64,000 bases of DNA from Allorhizobium ampelinum S4 (GCF_000016285.1 NC_011989.1:375001-439000); one strand, 5' to 3'; shown: positions 7,946-18,144, numbered from the stretch's first letter. The notes: generated from the sequence alone by a model not told the origin. Numbers and translations: made by a program.

Positions 7946-8698
7946 ATGAGCACACCGAAAACGTCACCAGAGCCCGCCGATTTTACCCATATCCGTGATT
8001 GGGTCTTCGACCTCGACAACACGCTTTATCCGCATCACATCAATCTGTTTGCCCAGATTGATCGCAACATGACCGCCTATGTTGCGGATCTGTTGCAGAT
8101 GGAGCCGGATGACGCGCGCATCCTGCAAAAGCGCTACTATCATGAGCATGGTACGACATTGGCAGGACTGATGGCCCATCATGGCGTCGATCCGAACGAT
8201 TTCCTGGAAAAGGCCCATGCCATCGATTATTCCGCCCTGTTGCCGGATGTGGCTCTGGGCGAGGCGATCAAGGCTCTGCCGGGGCGAAAGTTTATTTTCA
8301 CCAATGGCACGGTGGAACATGCCGAGGCAGCGGCGAGGGCGCTCGGCATTCTCGATCATTTCGACGACATTTTCGATATCGTTGCTGCTGCCTATCTGCC
8401 GAAACCGGCCAGCCAGACCTATGACATATTCACCCGGCTGAAGCAGATCGATGCCGGGCAGGCAGCGATGTTCGAGGATCTGCCGCGCAATCTCGTCGTG
8501 CCGAAGGCCTTGGGCATGAAAACCGTACTGCTCGTGCCGCGCAATCTGGAAGCCGTGGTGCTGGAAAGCTGGGAGCGGATGGATAGCGACGAAGGCCATG
8601 CGCATGTCGATTACGCCACCGACGATCTGGCTGGCTTTCTTGCCTCTCTTTTGGCAGCTGGAGAGTTTCAGGTTCAGAGTGAGCCAGACAGGTCATAG
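7946..8698 (+). CDS. Pyrimidine 5'-nucleotidase, HAD superfamily
   Basis: The 250-residue HAD hydrolase has motif I D-W-V-F-D-L-D-N-T-L-Y-P (residues 18-29), motif II F-T-N-G near 115-118, a K-P lysine near 153 and motif III F-E-D-L near 173-176. The D-L-D-N-T-L-Y-P form is characteristic of the SDT1/pyrimidine 5'-nucleotidase subfamily, which dephosphorylates UMP and CMP. It is cytoplasmic. GAGAG lies just before the ATG. The preceding nucleoside hydrolase fits a shared role in nucleotide turnover. Confidence 0.9.
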   Translation: MSTPKTSPEPADFTHIRDWVFDLDNTLYPHHINLFAQIDRNMTAYVADLLQMEPDDARILQKRYYHEHGTTLAGLMAHHGVDPNDFLEKAHAIDYSALLPDVALGEAIKALPGRKFIFTNGTVEHAEAAARALGILDHFDDIFDIVAAAYLPKPASQTYDIFTRLKQIDAGQAAMFEDLPRNLVVPKALGMKTVLLVPRNLEAVVLESWERMDSDEGHAHVDYATDDLAGFLASLLAAGEFQVQSEPDRS

Positions 8699-8788
8699 AT
8701 AGTTATTAAGTACAACATTACGAAAAAGTAACTAGCATTACAGAACCTTAAGTGGCCGCCGCAGGGGCGAGTGCCTATCCTCTCGATA

Positions 8789-8829
8789 TTGCAGAACACA
8801 GCCTGCCTTAGGCTGGCGGTGTTCTGCAA
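8789..8829. repeat. 41-bp inverted repeat upstream of the EF-hand gene
   Basis: TTGCAGAACAC (8789-8799) and its exact complement GTGTTCTGCAA (8819-8829) can pair, with an inner AGCC/GGCT pair and an asymmetric loop. No T-tract follows. It is 80 bp before the EF-hand gene and could be a leader structure, an operator or the end of the upstream transcript. Confidence 0.55.
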
Positions 8830-8908
8830 CGTTGATACGGCTGCATCGTTCGATCACAGAACCGATTTCCGGTCTTGAAACGATGTGGCACCGAGGAAAG
8901 GAAACTTC

Positions 8909-9709
8909 ATGAGTGCGAAGAAAACGACCATTGCGGCCCTGGCGGCTACCCTGCTGGTCAGCGCGTCATCCGGTGCCGTATTTGCAAAAGACGGTAAGGC
9001 TCCACCTCCACCTCCACCGCCGCCACGGCCTGAAGAGATGCGCGACGCCTGCGGTCCACGGCCGATGATGATGCGTGGACCGGCAGCGATGTTCATCTTT
9101 GCCCTCCAGCAATTCGACACCAACAAGGACGGTAAGATTTCGAAGGAAGAGGCCAAGGCTGCTGAAGACAAGCTGTTTACGGCCATCGATACCGACAAGG
9201 ACGGCGTTCTGACGCCAGGTGAACTGCGCAAGTTCCATGAAGCACGCATGGAGGCCATGCGTGCCGACATGCCGAAGGCTCCGGGGCCTGAGGGTGCCGC
9301 GCCAGCCGATCCTAATGGGCCAAAGCCTGACGAGGCGACGGATCAGCCACCACCGCCGCCGCCAGGTGGCCTGGGTGCTGAAGACGACGCCATGGGACCG
9401 CCTGATGACGGCATGGCCGGTTGTGGTCCGCATCGTCCAGGGCCTGAACGTTGGGCGAAGGAACGCGGTCCTGAGGGCGAGCGAATGGGTGGTCCTCATG
9501 GCCATCGCCCGATGATGGCGATGGGGCCAATGGGTGGTCCAATGGGTGCGATGCGCCTGCTGGAGAAGGTCGACACCGATGAAAACGGCCAGATCAGTAA
9601 GGCCGAAGCCGATGCGGCGCTCGATAAGCTGTTCACCCGTCTGGATACCAATAAGGATGGGTTCATTTCGGCCGATGACTTCCCGAAGGGCCCGTCGCTG
9701 CTGCCATGA
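8909..9709 (+). CDS. Secreted EF-hand calcium-binding protein
   Basis: The protein has 266 residues. Residues 1-27 look like a Sec signal peptide ending near V-F-A. Next come a poly-proline run and two EF-hands (D-T-N-K-D-G-K-I and D-T-D-K-D-G-V-L, about 75-115). A long Pro/Gly/Met/His-rich linker follows, then a second pair (D-T-D-E-N-G-Q-I and D-T-N-K-D-G-F-I, about 218-258). All four loops keep the acidic positions 1, 3 and 5 and the central glycine, so calcium binding in the periplasm or outside the cell is likely. Ligand and role are unknown. The ATG at 8909 is preceded by GAGGAAAGGA. Confidence 0.85.
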   Translation: MSAKKTTIAALAATLLVSASSGAVFAKDGKAPPPPPPPPRPEEMRDACGPRPMMMRGPAAMFIFALQQFDTNKDGKISKEEAKAAEDKLFTAIDTDKDGVLTPGELRKFHEARMEAMRADMPKAPGPEGAAPADPNGPKPDEATDQPPPPPPGGLGAEDDAMGPPDDGMAGCGPHRPGPERWAKERGPEGERMGGPHGHRPMMAMGPMGGPMGAMRLLEKVDTDENGQISKAEADAALDKLFTRLDTNKDGFISADDFPKGPSLLP

Positions 9710-9758
9710 TTGCTTGCGATCGGGTAACCGATTGCGGGTATGCAACCAGGCCTCAATG

Positions 9759-9796
9759 AAAATCGCCGTGCGTCAGAGACGCACGGCGATTTTTTG
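9759..9796. terminator. Bidirectional terminator between EF-hand and MCP genes
   Basis: ATCGCCGTGCGT and ACGCACGGCGAT form a 12-bp stem with a 5-nt loop. The stem is bordered by A's on one side and six T's on the other, so it serves both convergent genes. Confidence 0.9.
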
Positions 9797-9841
9797 GTTT
9801 AATTGACCAGGCATAAGACAGCCTGCCATCATTGCCGGAAA

Positions 9842-11761
9842 TCAGAATTCCTCCCAATTGTCGCGGCTGACGGCGGCATTGCCATGGCTGACCGGAACAG
9901 ACTGCTGGGCTCTGCGCGGGGCCTGCGCTCTGGGCGCAGGCGCAGGCGAGGCAGGAGCCGAGCGCACTGGCTGGGCGATATCGTTTCCGGTTCTAAATTG
10001 CGCGAGCAGATCCGAAAGGCGACGGCTTTCCTGATTGAGACCAGCCCCGGCGGCATTCATTTCTTCCACCATGGCGGCATTCTGCTGAGTCGCCTGATCC
10101 ATATGGTTGACGGCGGTATTGACCTCCGCCAAACCGCTGGCCTGTTCCTGGGCTGCCGTCGCAATGGCATCCATATGCTGGTTCATGTCCTCGACCACCT
10201 TGGAAATGGTCGTCAGGCCTTCGCCAGTATCGTTGACCAGCTTAACGCCTTCGCTGACAGCCGCTTCCGAATTGCCGATCAGCGACTTGATTTCCTTGGC
10301 GGCATTGGCGGAACGTTGCGCCAGTTCGCGCACTTCCTGGGCAACGACCGCAAAGCCCTTGCCTGCTTCACCAGCGCGGGCAGCCTCGACCCCCGCATTC
10401 AAGGCCAGAAGGTTAGTCTGGAAGGCGATCTCGTCGATCACGCTGATGATCTGGGTGATCTTGCGCGAAGCATCCTCGATCCGCTCCATGGCGGAGACGG
10501 CATTGTTGACCACGGTCGCCGAATGTTCGGCATGCTGGCGGGCATTGCGCACCAGATTGCGGGCTTCGCCAGTCCGCTTGGACGTTGCTTGGACGTTGGA
10601 AGTGATCTGCTCCAGCGCGGCCGCGGTTTCCTCTAGCGAGGCGGCCTGCTGTTCAGTGCGCTTGGCCAGCGTGTCGGAAGCCTGCGAAATTTCACCGCTG
10701 CCATTGGTGACACCCTTGCCAACCTGGCCCACAGCCACGAGTGCTGAGCGCAACTGGTTGACGGAGGCATTGAAGTCGTGGCGAAGTGGTTCGAACTGGG
10801 CGGCAAACTGCTGATCGATTTCGCAGAGAAGGTCGCAGGAGGCCAGCCGCTTCAGGCCAGCGGCCAGTGCGCCCGTTGCTTCGTTCAGGCGGCGTTCCGC
10901 ATCTTCCTCGGCGCGGCGCTGGACATCCTTGCGTTCCTGCTCCGCATTGAGCCGGTTCTGTTCGGTCTGTGCTTCCAGCTGAACTTTCGCCAGGGCCGAC
11001 TGGCGCATGACTTCGACGGCGCCAGCCATTTCCCCGATTTCGTCCTTGCGGTCGGCGTCGGGTACCGTGACATCCAGCTTGCCATCGGCAATATGCAGCA
11101 TCACCTTTGCCATGCGGGTCACAGGGCGTGACACGCCCAGGATGATCCAGACGGTCAGGATGCTCATCAACAGCACGCCGAACAGAATGACGCCAATGGT
11201 GACATAGGAGGACTGCGTATAGGCAGCCTCGGCAGCCGTGCTTGACGCTGCCGCACCGCTATCGTTGAGCTTGATGATTTCGCCAAGCGCAATGAAGCTG
11301 TCGACCAGCGGCTGACGGGCTGGGGCGATTGCGGCGGTTGCTGCAACCTGATCCTTGGCGGCGACGGCGTTGATGATCTTCTTTTGAAATTCGAGATAGC
11401 GGGTCCACTTGGCTTCGAAATCGCCCCACAATTTCTTCTCAGCATCGTTGCGCAGGGTTGCGCGGAAATCCGCATAGGATTTCGGAATGGATGCGTCCAT
11501 TTCCACGAATTCGTCATCCAACCCTTTGATTTCGGAGGGATCGACAGCAATGGTTTTGCGGATCGTCGTCGTGTGATAGCGCAACATGGTAAACTGAATG
11601 CCATCCAGTTTCGCCATCCGTGGCATCCACACCTGCCGCGTATCGGAGGCTGCCGAAAAGACCACGGACGTCTGCTTGTAGCTGAAAAGGCCGAGGAGGA
11701 TGACAAGCATCAGCGCCGCCCCTGCCATGACCATTAATCGCGTTGAAATCCTCAAACTCAT
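9842..11761 (-). CDS. Methyl-accepting chemotaxis protein with CheR-docking tail
   Basis: The 639-residue receptor has a first membrane helix (about 10-28), a periplasmic four-helix-bundle-type sensor and a second membrane helix (about 187-210). A HAMP domain and a long cytoplasmic signalling domain follow. The conserved hairpin tip [16 protein letters not shown] is present. The protein ends in the pentapeptide N-W-E-E-F after a flexible Pro/Ala/Arg linker, equivalent to the enterobacterial NWETF sequence that tethers CheR and CheB. The ligand cannot be told from the sequence. ATG at 11761 is preferred over the GTG immediately before it. It stands alone, away from any che cluster. Confidence 0.93.
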   Translation of the reverse strand: MSLRISTRLMVMAGAALMLVILLGLFSYKQTSVVFSAASDTRQVWMPRMAKLDGIQFTMLRYHTTTIRKTIAVDPSEIKGLDDEFVEMDASIPKSYADFRATLRNDAEKKLWGDFEAKWTRYLEFQKKIINAVAAKDQVAATAAIAPARQPLVDSFIALGEIIKLNDSGAAASSTAAEAAYTQSSYVTIGVILFGVLLMSILTVWIILGVSRPVTRMAKVMLHIADGKLDVTVPDADRKDEIGEMAGAVEVMRQSALAKVQLEAQTEQNRLNAEQERKDVQRRAEEDAERRLNEATGALAAGLKRLASCDLLCEIDQQFAAQFEPLRHDFNASVNQLRSALVAVGQVGKGVTNGSGEISQASDTLAKRTEQQAASLEETAAALEQITSNVQATSKRTGEARNLVRNARQHAEHSATVVNNAVSAMERIEDASRKITQIISVIDEIAFQTNLLALNAGVEAARAGEAGKGFAVVAQEVRELAQRSANAAKEIKSLIGNSEAAVSEGVKLVNDTGEGLTTISKVVEDMNQHMDAIATAAQEQASGLAEVNTAVNHMDQATQQNAAMVEEMNAAGAGLNQESRRLSDLLAQFRTGNDIAQPVRSAPASPAPAPRAQAPRRAQQSVPVSHGNAAVSRDNWEEF

Positions 11762-12088
11762 CACTATGCCCCCCAGGCTGGCATCCCAATATTTGGCTGC
11801 CTGAGGATTGACCCAAATTGATAAATTAAAAATGAAGTTATCGGTAATATAAGGAATATGAAGGCAAATTTTACGCCCTATGATTGTGCCGCGGCGAGAG
11901 ACATATTGTCACTGAAAGCAAAAATTCGATGGGCTGATTTTAAAGCCTCATCGATCCCATTAGCAGACTGAGTAAAAGCTTCGGAGAGCCCGTTCACCTG
12001 TGCTCCAGATGAGCGAGCATCTAGAGACGCGCTTACAGTGCTCATAAACACACGAGCGTTCAAGCAACTAATCATTTTAAGAGGAAAA
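11762..12088. other. Gene-poor gap between the MCP and tRNA-Arg
   Basis: This 327-bp stretch is AT-richer than its surroundings, especially near 11815-11885. It must contain the promoter of the chemoreceptor. A 54-codon minus-strand frame starting at 12045 has no ribosome-binding site and no recognisable product, so I do not call it a gene. Confidence 0.4.
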
Positions 12089-12165
12089 TGGCGCACCCGA
12101 AGAGATTCGAACTCCTGACCCCCAGATTCGTAGTCTGGTGCTCTATCCAGCTGAGCTACGGGTGC
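12089..12165 (-). tRNA. tRNA-Arg (anticodon ACG)
   Basis: The 77-nt gene on the minus strand has a 7-bp acceptor stem GCACCCG/CGGGTGC, discriminator G and an encoded CCA. The anticodon stem-loop C-T-A-C-G-A-A gives ACG, whose first base is converted to inosine to read CGU/CGC/CGA. The T-arm GTTCGAATC is intact. Confidence 0.97.
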
Positions 12166-12322
12166 GTCTGACGCCGTCGTTTCCGTTGGCGTGCCGATCC
12201 TCTAAAGCGAGACGTGTTTGATTGCAAGCAGAATCGGTAAAAAAATCCGGTTTGATTTCCAGTTTGTCTCTAACGGCCTGAAGAAATTTGTCTTTTCGCC
12301 GTCATTCTTGAAGCCGGCTTCA

Positions 12323-13795
12323 TTATGCTCGAAGCCGGAAGGTGTCGAGCGCCACCGGCCTGTCTGGAATTTCGATCCGGAACTGTGTGCCGGAGGAGGG
12401 TTTTTCCATAAGCGCGATCGTTCCCCCATGCGCCAGCACGATTTCGCGGGCGATGGCCAGGCCAAGGCCCGTGCCGCCCGATCTGGCTGAGCCGCGAAAC
12501 GGTGTGAACAGGTTTTCGCGGGCCTTGCGCGGCAGGCCAGGGCCGTTGTCGTCAACGGTGATTGCAACAACGCTGCCGATGCGGTGAGCCGATAGCAAGA
12601 TGCGGGGTGTTGCGGTGGTCATTTCCGTCATGGCGGATGAAAGCGCCTGGGCAGCATTGCGGCAGAGATTATGAATGACACGGAACAATTGTTCGCTGTC
12701 GGCGTCGATTTCGATGTCGGGTGAAATCTGATCGACAAAGTCGATGCCCTTGTCCAGGGCAAGGATATCCTGAACTTCCTGGCTGAGCGTGGAAAGCACA
12801 AATCGGCGCCGGCGGGGTTCGGCTTCCGAAGCCTGTCCATAGGCAAGCACTTCACTCGTATAGCCCACGGCTCGGTCGATCGTGCGGACCAGTTTAGGCG
12901 CAAAGCTCTTCACCATGGGATCGTCGACATCCACCAACCGATCGGACATCAACTGGGCAGAGGCAAGGATATTGCGCATGTCATGATTGATCTTGGAAAC
13001 GGCAAGGCCGAGATCGGCCAGGCTTTTCTGCTGCCTCAGGGTCTTTTGCAGATCCTCCTGCATCGTGGCCAGATGGCGGGCGACAAAGGCCAATTCGTCG
13101 CGACCACTGATCACCTCCATGACCCTATCAGGATTTTCCGGGTCGCTGGCAAACGCCTGTATATTGCGGCTCAGTCGCCGAATCGGATTGATGAGCATCC
13201 GATTCAGCGTCACGAACAGCAGGAGGCCGGTGATCACCGAAATGATCAACGACACGACGGCAATGCGCGTTGCATAAGCCAATAGTCCGCGATGCAGAGG
13301 CGCATCGGACATCACCACTTCCACTCGCATCGACGTGTCGCCGATCGGGCCGGAAACGCTGATCAGTCTATTGCCGCCGAATAGCAGGGTGTCGACTGCG
13401 TCCTTGATGGCGGTCAATGTTCCCACATCGGAAATGTCATATTGACCATCCACTTCTTGTGGCATGTCCGCCATGGCCAGCAGCCGCGTCGTGCCATCCT
13501 TGGTGAGCGCAATCGCCTTGGTTCCGGTAGCAAGCAGGGTGTCGGCCTGGACATCCTTGGGAAGTTCAGGCGGCTGTAGCCCATCAATCACCACTGCGGC
13601 GGCCGCGGCCTTGTTGATGTGGTTTTTCAGCCAATTGAGGCGCATCGTGGCAATCGACGGAGCAAAAATCAGCACCTGCGCCGCAAGGACGAAAATGACG
13701 GTCAACACCAGCAGCTTGCCGGAAAGCCCGCGCAACCGGCTGGGCATCGACGCTGCCTGCGCCTGCTTTGCGTCCTGTGCCTTTCGCCTGCCCAT
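12323..13795 (-). CDS. Membrane sensor histidine kinase (orphan)
   Basis: From the chosen start the protein has about 490 residues. It has an N-terminal membrane helix, a periplasmic sensor region, a second helix (about residues 185-207), a HAMP-like linker, an H-box (I-N-H-D-M-R-N-I-L-A-S) and an ATPase domain with N (N-L-C-R-N-A-A), G1 (D-N-G-P-G-L-P) and G2 (G-T-G-L-G-L-A-I) boxes. The H-box with N-H-D-M-R-N differs from the common S-H-E-L-R-T form. No response regulator is adjacent. The start is uncertain: ATG 13795 follows GAGGCAG, but the frame is open as far as 14023 with other ATGs, e.g. 13807 and 13861. Confidence 0.85.
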   Translation of the reverse strand: MGRRKAQDAKQAQAASMPSRLRGLSGKLLVLTVIFVLAAQVLIFAPSIATMRLNWLKNHINKAAAAAVVIDGLQPPELPKDVQADTLLATGTKAIALTKDGTTRLLAMADMPQEVDGQYDISDVGTLTAIKDAVDTLLFGGNRLISVSGPIGDTSMRVEVVMSDAPLHRGLLAYATRIAVVSLIISVITGLLLFVTLNRMLINPIRRLSRNIQAFASDPENPDRVMEVISGRDELAFVARHLATMQEDLQKTLRQQKSLADLGLAVSKINHDMRNILASAQLMSDRLVDVDDPMVKSFAPKLVRTIDRAVGYTSEVLAYGQASEAEPRRRRFVLSTLSQEVQDILALDKGIDFVDQISPDIEIDADSEQLFRVIHNLCRNAAQALSSAMTEMTTATPRILLSAHRIGSVVAITVDDNGPGLPRKARENLFTPFRGSARSGGTGLGLAIAREIVLAHGGTIALMEKPSSGTQFRIEIPDRPVALDTFRLRA

Positions 13796-14088
13796 CGACT
13801 GCCTCATTTTGCCGGGTGGTACTTTGGTTTTCTGTACCGTTTGCCAGCTGTGCCGCATCATGTCGACCACAGCATACCATGCCTCATGCATCCGGTAAAA
13901 TGCGGTGCAACAAAGATTTCGGTTCCGGCGCGATACATCAAATATGGTGAGTAAGGCTCGGTCTAGCATGTTAGGCGAGGGATAATTGATGGGTCTGGCA
14001 GGCGTATGCTTGAATGGCGACAAGCGAAAAAACGCCCGGTTCCGGTGGATTTTGGCGTGGTTCTAAACCCGGGAAAGCCCTGGCGAGA

Positions 14089-14117
14089 TTGACTCTCGCC
14101 TCTATCCTCCGTATAAG
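14089..14117 (+). promoter_or_regulatory. Sigma-70-type promoter for rpmH-rnpA-yidC
   Basis: TTGACT (14089-14094) and TATAAG (14112-14117) are separated by exactly 17 bp. This is a near-consensus housekeeping promoter 117 bp upstream of rpmH, suiting a strongly expressed ribosomal-protein operon. Confidence 0.75.
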
Positions 14118-14233
14118 CCGCGCGGCTTGCATAGGTTTCCCGTTCTGCGGGCCCGTAATGCTTGCCTTAATCCTAACGCTCTTGCAATTCGTTGCAAACC
14201 CAAGAAGGGCCGCACACCGCGGTATTTAAAAAA

Positions 14234-14368
14234 ATGAAGCGTACCTATCAACCGTCCAAGCTCGTTCGCGCACGTCGTCACGGCTTTCGCGCTCGCATGG
14301 CAACCAAGGGTGGCCGTAAGGTTCTGTGTGCTCGTCGCGCTCGCGGCCGCGCACGTCTTTCGGCTTAA
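14234..14368 (+). CDS. rpmH: 50S ribosomal protein L34
   Basis: The 44-residue, highly basic protein begins M-K-R-T-Y-Q-P-S-K and carries the invariant [15 protein letters not shown] segment, ending R-A-R-L-S-A. It matches L34 over its entire length. No clear Shine-Dalgarno precedes it (an A-rich stretch is present). rnpA begins 32 bp later. Confidence 0.98.
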   Translation: MKRTYQPSKLVRARRHGFRARMATKGGRKVLCARRARGRARLSA

Positions 14369-14400
14369 GGCCGGGTTGGCCCGATGAAAGCGCCGGGCTT

Positions 14401-14790
14401 ATGACGTCACTCAAGACATCCAAAACTGTCGGGCGGCTGAAAAGCCGCCCGCAGTTTCTTGCTGTTCGCGTCGGCGAAAAGCGCAAGGGGCGCTACATTC
14501 TCCTCGAAGTGCTGGATCGGGCCGAACCCGATACGCCGCCTCGCGTCGGTTTCACCGTCACGAAAAAGCATGGCAATGCTGTTGAGCGCAATCGTATGCG
14601 ACGCCGGTTAAAAGAAGCTGTACGGACTGGCGCGGGCTTTGCAATGCAGCCCGGACATGACTATGTGATCGTTGCGCGACGCGACGTGCTGTCGGCTCCT
14701 TTTGGCGAGCTTCGGGACGTGTTGCAGCGCCGTATTCAAGAAAAATCCAATGTTCGGCGTCAAGATACGGCCCGTTCCAGGAAAGTATGA
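14401..14790 (+). CDS. rnpA: Ribonuclease P protein component
   Basis: The 129-residue basic protein assists the RNase P RNA in tRNA 5'-end maturation. It has the [26 protein letters not shown] motif (about residues 49-74). The ATG at 14401 is chosen because the family begins at this point. The stop overlaps the yidC start (ATGA). The position between rpmH and yidC is the universal arrangement. No yidD is found between them, unlike in many other bacteria. Confidence 0.96.
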   Translation: MTSLKTSKTVGRLKSRPQFLAVRVGEKRKGRYILLEVLDRAEPDTPPRVGFTVTKKHGNAVERNRMRRRLKEAVRTGAGFAMQPGHDYVIVARRDVLSAPFGELRDVLQRRIQEKSNVRRQDTARSRKV

Positions 14791-16649
14791 TGGAAAACAA
14801 CCGCAATTATCTCATCGCGATTGCACTGTCGGTGATGGTCGTCCTGGGCTGGCAGTTCTTCTACATGAACCCGCGGATCGAGGCGCAAAGACAGGCTGAA
14901 CAGGCCCAGCAGGCCCAACAGGCAAAGACCCCGGCCACTCAGGCAACGCCGGGTGCTGCCGTCAATGGCGCGCTGCCGGGTCAGACCCAGGCCAGCGCCA
15001 CGACAAGCCGCGAAGACGCTGTCGCCAAGTCGGCTCGGGTTGAAATCAATACCGAAGCGCTGTCCGGCTCCATCAATCTCACGGGTGCACGGCTCGACGA
15101 TCTTCGCCTGAAGGGCTATCACGAGACCGTCGACAAGACGAGCCCGATCATTACCCTGCTCAATCCGGCCGATACCAAGGACGGTTATTTCGCCGAAATC
15201 GGCTTTATCGGCGGCGAGAAATCCGGCAGCGTGCCAGGACCATCGACGGTCTGGACGGTCAAGGATGGCCAGACGCTGACCGAAACCACCCCGGTGACGC
15301 TGACCTATACCAATGAAACCGGCCTGACCTTCAGCCGGAAGATCTCGGTCGACAAGCATTATATGTTCACGATCGAAGACACGGTTGCCAATGCCGGGGG
15401 TGCTGACATCAGCCTTGCCCCCTATGGCCGTGTTACCCGCTACAACAAGCCCGCCGTTGCCTCCACCTATGTGCTGCATGAAGGCTTTATCGGCGTGATG
15501 GGCTCGGGCGATGGTAAGTTTGCCTCGGTCGAAGCAAAATATGCGGCTATCGAAAAAGAAAACGAGACCAACGCCAAGGCAACCGGTGGCTGGCTAGGGA
15601 TTACCGATAAATATTGGGCAGCGACCCTCGTGCCACCGCAATCGCTGGCTTATGATTCCCGCTTCTCGCATTTTACCGATGGTCAGGCTCGCTTCCAGGC
15701 GGATTACAAGAACGATCCGGTGACGATTGCACCGGGCCAATCGACCACGCTGAAGACGCTGCTGTTTGCCGGCGCCAAGGAAGTTCCTGTTGTTGATGGC
15801 TATGCGCTCGACAAGTCCTGGTTCGGACAGGCGTTTACCAATCTGTTTGCCGGTGCCAAAGACACGGTACAACAATATGACATTCCTCGTTTCGATCTTC
15901 TGATCGATTGGGGCTGGTTCTATTTCCTCACCAAGCCGATGTTTAAGCTGATGGACTTCTTCTTCCGTCAGGTTGGCAATTTTGGCGTGGCTATCCTGCT
16001 GACCACAATTGCCGTCAAACTGTTGTTCTTCCCGCTGGCCAGCAAGCAATATGCGTCCATGGCCAATATGAAGCGCATGCAGCCAAAGATGGAAGAGTTG
16101 AAGGCCAAGCACGGCGATGACCGTATGGCCCTGCAACAGGCGATGATGGAGCTCTACAAGACCGAGAAGATCAATCCGGTCGCCGGCTGCTGGCCGCTGC
16201 TGTTGCAGATCCCGGTGTTTTTCGCGCTCTACAAAGTGATTTATATCACTATTGAAATGCGCCACGCGCCGTTCTTTGGCTGGATTCATGACTTGTCGGC
16301 TCCAGATCCAACCAGCTTTGTCAACCTGTTCGGCCTGCTGCCGTTCGAGTCGCCCGCCATGTTGCATCTCGGCATCTGGCCGATCATCATGGGCATCACC
16401 ATGTTCGTGCAGATGCGTATGAACCCGACGCCGCCGGACCCGACCCAGGCCATGCTGTTCAACTGGATGCCGCTGGTCTTCACCTTCATGCTCGGGTCTT
16501 TCCCGGCTGGTCTGGTGATTTATTGGGCATGGAACAATACCCTGTCGGTGTTGCAGCAATCGATCATCATGAAACGTCACGGTGTGAAGATCGAACTGTT
16601 TGATAATCTCAAGGGGCTTTTCCAGCGAAAATCCGCTAAGACGAAGTAA
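14787..16649 (+). CDS. yidC: Membrane protein insertase YidC/Oxa1
   Basis: The 620-residue protein inserts proteins into the inner membrane with or without SecYEG. It has an N-terminal anchor (about 8-25), a Gln/Ala-rich linker, a large periplasmic beta domain (about 75-365) and a C-terminal five-helix core (about 370-600). The core includes the conserved [15 protein letters not shown] cytoplasmic loop and [15 protein letters not shown]. Length is typical of alphaproteobacteria. It overlaps rnpA by 4 nt. ATG codons at 14787 and 14790 are both possible. Confidence 0.97.
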   Translation: MMENNRNYLIAIALSVMVVLGWQFFYMNPRIEAQRQAEQAQQAQQAKTPATQATPGAAVNGALPGQTQASATTSREDAVAKSARVEINTEALSGSINLTGARLDDLRLKGYHETVDKTSPIITLLNPADTKDGYFAEIGFIGGEKSGSVPGPSTVWTVKDGQTLTETTPVTLTYTNETGLTFSRKISVDKHYMFTIEDTVANAGGADISLAPYGRVTRYNKPAVASTYVLHEGFIGVMGSGDGKFASVEAKYAAIEKENETNAKATGGWLGITDKYWAATLVPPQSLAYDSRFSHFTDGQARFQADYKNDPVTIAPGQSTTLKTLLFAGAKEVPVVDGYALDKSWFGQAFTNLFAGAKDTVQQYDIPRFDLLIDWGWFYFLTKPMFKLMDFFFRQVGNFGVAILLTTIAVKLLFFPLASKQYASMANMKRMQPKMEELKAKHGDDRMALQQAMMELYKTEKINPVAGCWPLLLQIPVFFALYKVIYITIEMRHAPFFGWIHDLSAPDPTSFVNLFGLLPFESPAMLHLGIWPIIMGITMFVQMRMNPTPPDPTQAMLFNWMPLVFTFMLGSFPAGLVIYWAWNNTLSVLQQSIIMKRHGVKIELFDNLKGLFQRKSAKTK

Positions 16650-16665
16650 TCAGGCCAGATGACAG

Positions 16666-16695
16666 CAAAGCCCCGGCCTCGCGCCGGGGTTTTTG
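16666..16695 (+). terminator. Terminator after yidC
   Basis: AGCCCCGGC and GCCGGGGT pair around a 5-nt loop and are followed by T5-G-T3. It lies only 17-46 bp after the yidC stop. engB therefore probably has its own promoter or depends on read-through. Confidence 0.8.
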
Positions 16696-16735
16696 TTTGA
16701 TCGGTGGATCAGGATCTGCCGCAGGAGAGAAGACG

Positions 16736-17395
16736 ATGACTGCAACAAAGGCAACGAGCGACCAGCCGCTGTTCGGCCGGCCATGGATTTTTATCCGAGG
16801 CGTGCCATCGATGAAATTTCTGCCGCCGGAAGGCCCGCTGGAGATTGCCTTTGCGGGGCGCTCCAATGTGGGGAAATCATCGCTGATCAACGCCCTCGTC
16901 GGCCAGAAGGGTCTGGCGCGCACATCCAATACGCCGGGCCGGACCCAGGAGCTGAACTATTTCGTTCCCGAGGGCTATAGCGGCGAGGGCGACGACCTGC
17001 CGCCGATGGCGCTGGTCGATATGCCGGGCTATGGTTATGCCAAGGCGCCCAAAGACCATGTGGACGCGTGGACCAAGCTGGTCTTCGACTATCTGCGCGG
17101 AAGGGCGACGTTGAAGCGGGTTTATCTGCTGATCGACAGCCGCCATGGTATCAAGGCCAATGATGAAGATGTGCTGACGCTGCTGGACAAGGCGGCGATG
17201 TCCTACCAGATCGTGCTGACCAAGACCGACAAGATCAAGGAGGCGGGCGTGCCGCGTCTGATCGAGGAAACCCTCGAGAAAATCCGCAAGCGTCCGGCGG
17301 CCTATCCCTTTGTGCTTTCGACGTCCTCGGAAAAGGACAAGGGACTGAAAGAATTGCGTGCGGCGATTTGCGAAACCGTCGGGCATTTCGGCTGA
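16736..17395 (+). CDS. engB: Ribosome-biogenesis GTP-binding protein EngB/YsxC
   Basis: This 219-residue GTPase is needed for 50S subunit assembly. G1 is G-R-S-N-V-G-K-S-S (about residues 43-51), G3 D-M-P-G-Y-G (near 98), G4 T-K-T-D (near 164) and G5 S-T-S-S-E (near 199). The ATG at 16736 follows GGAG at a good distance and an upstream in-frame ATG has none. In many rhizobia argB follows directly. Here about 2.4 kb with three minus-strand genes lies between. Confidence 0.95.
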   Translation: MTATKATSDQPLFGRPWIFIRGVPSMKFLPPEGPLEIAFAGRSNVGKSSLINALVGQKGLARTSNTPGRTQELNYFVPEGYSGEGDDLPPMALVDMPGYGYAKAPKDHVDAWTKLVFDYLRGRATLKRVYLLIDSRHGIKANDEDVLTLLDKAAMSYQIVLTKTDKIKEAGVPRLIEETLEKIRKRPAAYPFVLSTSSEKDKGLKELRAAICETVGHFG

Positions 17396-17471
17396 TGTCA
17401 TGAGGCTCCCGGCTTTGGCGTGACCGCTGGGCCTGCCGGTTAAGGCACTTATTTTGATGTGCCTGACGAGA

Positions 17472-17514
17472 TTATAAAAAAAGCCCGGCGGTAGGTGGCA
17501 CTCTACCGCCGGGC
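17472..17514 (-). terminator. Terminator after the fasciclin gene
   Basis: GCCCGGCGGTAG (17483-17494) and its complement (17503-17514) make a 12-bp stem. On the minus strand it is followed by seven T's and further T-rich sequence, in the right orientation for the fasciclin gene. Confidence 0.85.
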
Positions 17515-17586
17515 ACTGCCGAAACTGCCAGTCTTTACCGGATTAGCGGCCCGCCAGCCGCTCTTCCAGATCAGACTGTGAGGGGG

Positions 17587-18144
17587 TTACATCTTCGGCA
17601 GCAAGACCTTGTCGATGACGTGGATAACGCCATTCGACTGTTTCACATCGGCGATGGTCACATGGGCAACGCCGCCGGTCTCATCCGTCAGGGTGATTTT
17701 TCCCTTGGATTCCTTGGCCTTCAGCACGCAGCCGCCAACCGTCTTGACGTCATGCTCACCGCCATCGTCCTTGATCATCTTTTCGATGGCCGTGGACATG
17801 GCATCGGCGGCAACCACGTGGCAGGTCAACACCTTGGTCAGTTTTTCCTTGTTTTCCGGCTTCAGCAGGGTTTCCACGGTGCCTTTTGGCAATTTATCGA
17901 AGGCTTCGTTGGTGGGTGCAAAGACCGTGAACGGCCCTTTGCCCTCCAGTGTTTCGACCAGGCCAGCCGCCTTGACTGCGGCGACAAGGGTCGTGTGATC
18001 CTTGGAATTAACGGCGTTTTCAACGATATTCTTGTTTTCATACATGGCGGCGCCACCGACCATCGGGTTCTTGGCAAAGGCCACGGCGCTTCCGGCCGCG
18101 ATGATGGAAACGGCGGCCAGCAGGCGAAGGGTGGTCTTGGTCAT
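17587..18144 (-). CDS. Fasciclin (FAS1) domain secreted protein
   Basis: The 185-residue protein has an N-terminal signal peptide (about 1-24, ending near A-F-A) and one FAS1 domain (about 45-183). The domain shows both family hallmarks, the F-T-V-F-A-P-T-N-E-A-F H1-type motif and the Y/H-V-V-A-x-D-A region, and ends with V-I-H-V-I-D-K-V-L-L-P. FAS1 proteins act in adhesion and cell-surface interactions. GAGGA precedes the start. The gene lies next to an ECF sigma/RskA-type anti-sigma pair on the same strand, and in mycobacteria SigK/RskA controls fasciclin proteins; I infer a similar link here. Confidence 0.9.
   Translation of the reverse strand: MTKTTLRLLAAVSIIAAGSAVAFAKNPMVGGAAMYENKNIVENAVNSKDHTTLVAAVKAAGLVETLEGKGPFTVFAPTNEAFDKLPKGTVETLLKPENKEKLTKVLTCHVVAADAMSTAIEKMIKDDGGEHDVKTVGGCVLKAKESKGKITLTDETGGVAHVTIADVKQSNGVIHVIDKVLLPKM

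Noticed and set aside
11878..12096. 72-codon minus-strand frame beside tRNA-Arg
   Set aside because: It starts inside the tRNA gene; the internal ATG at 12045 has no Shine-Dalgarno and no recognisable product.
14014..14229. 71-codon frame upstream of rpmH
   Set aside because: It overlaps the -35 and -10 elements of the rpmH promoter and has no ribosome-binding site.
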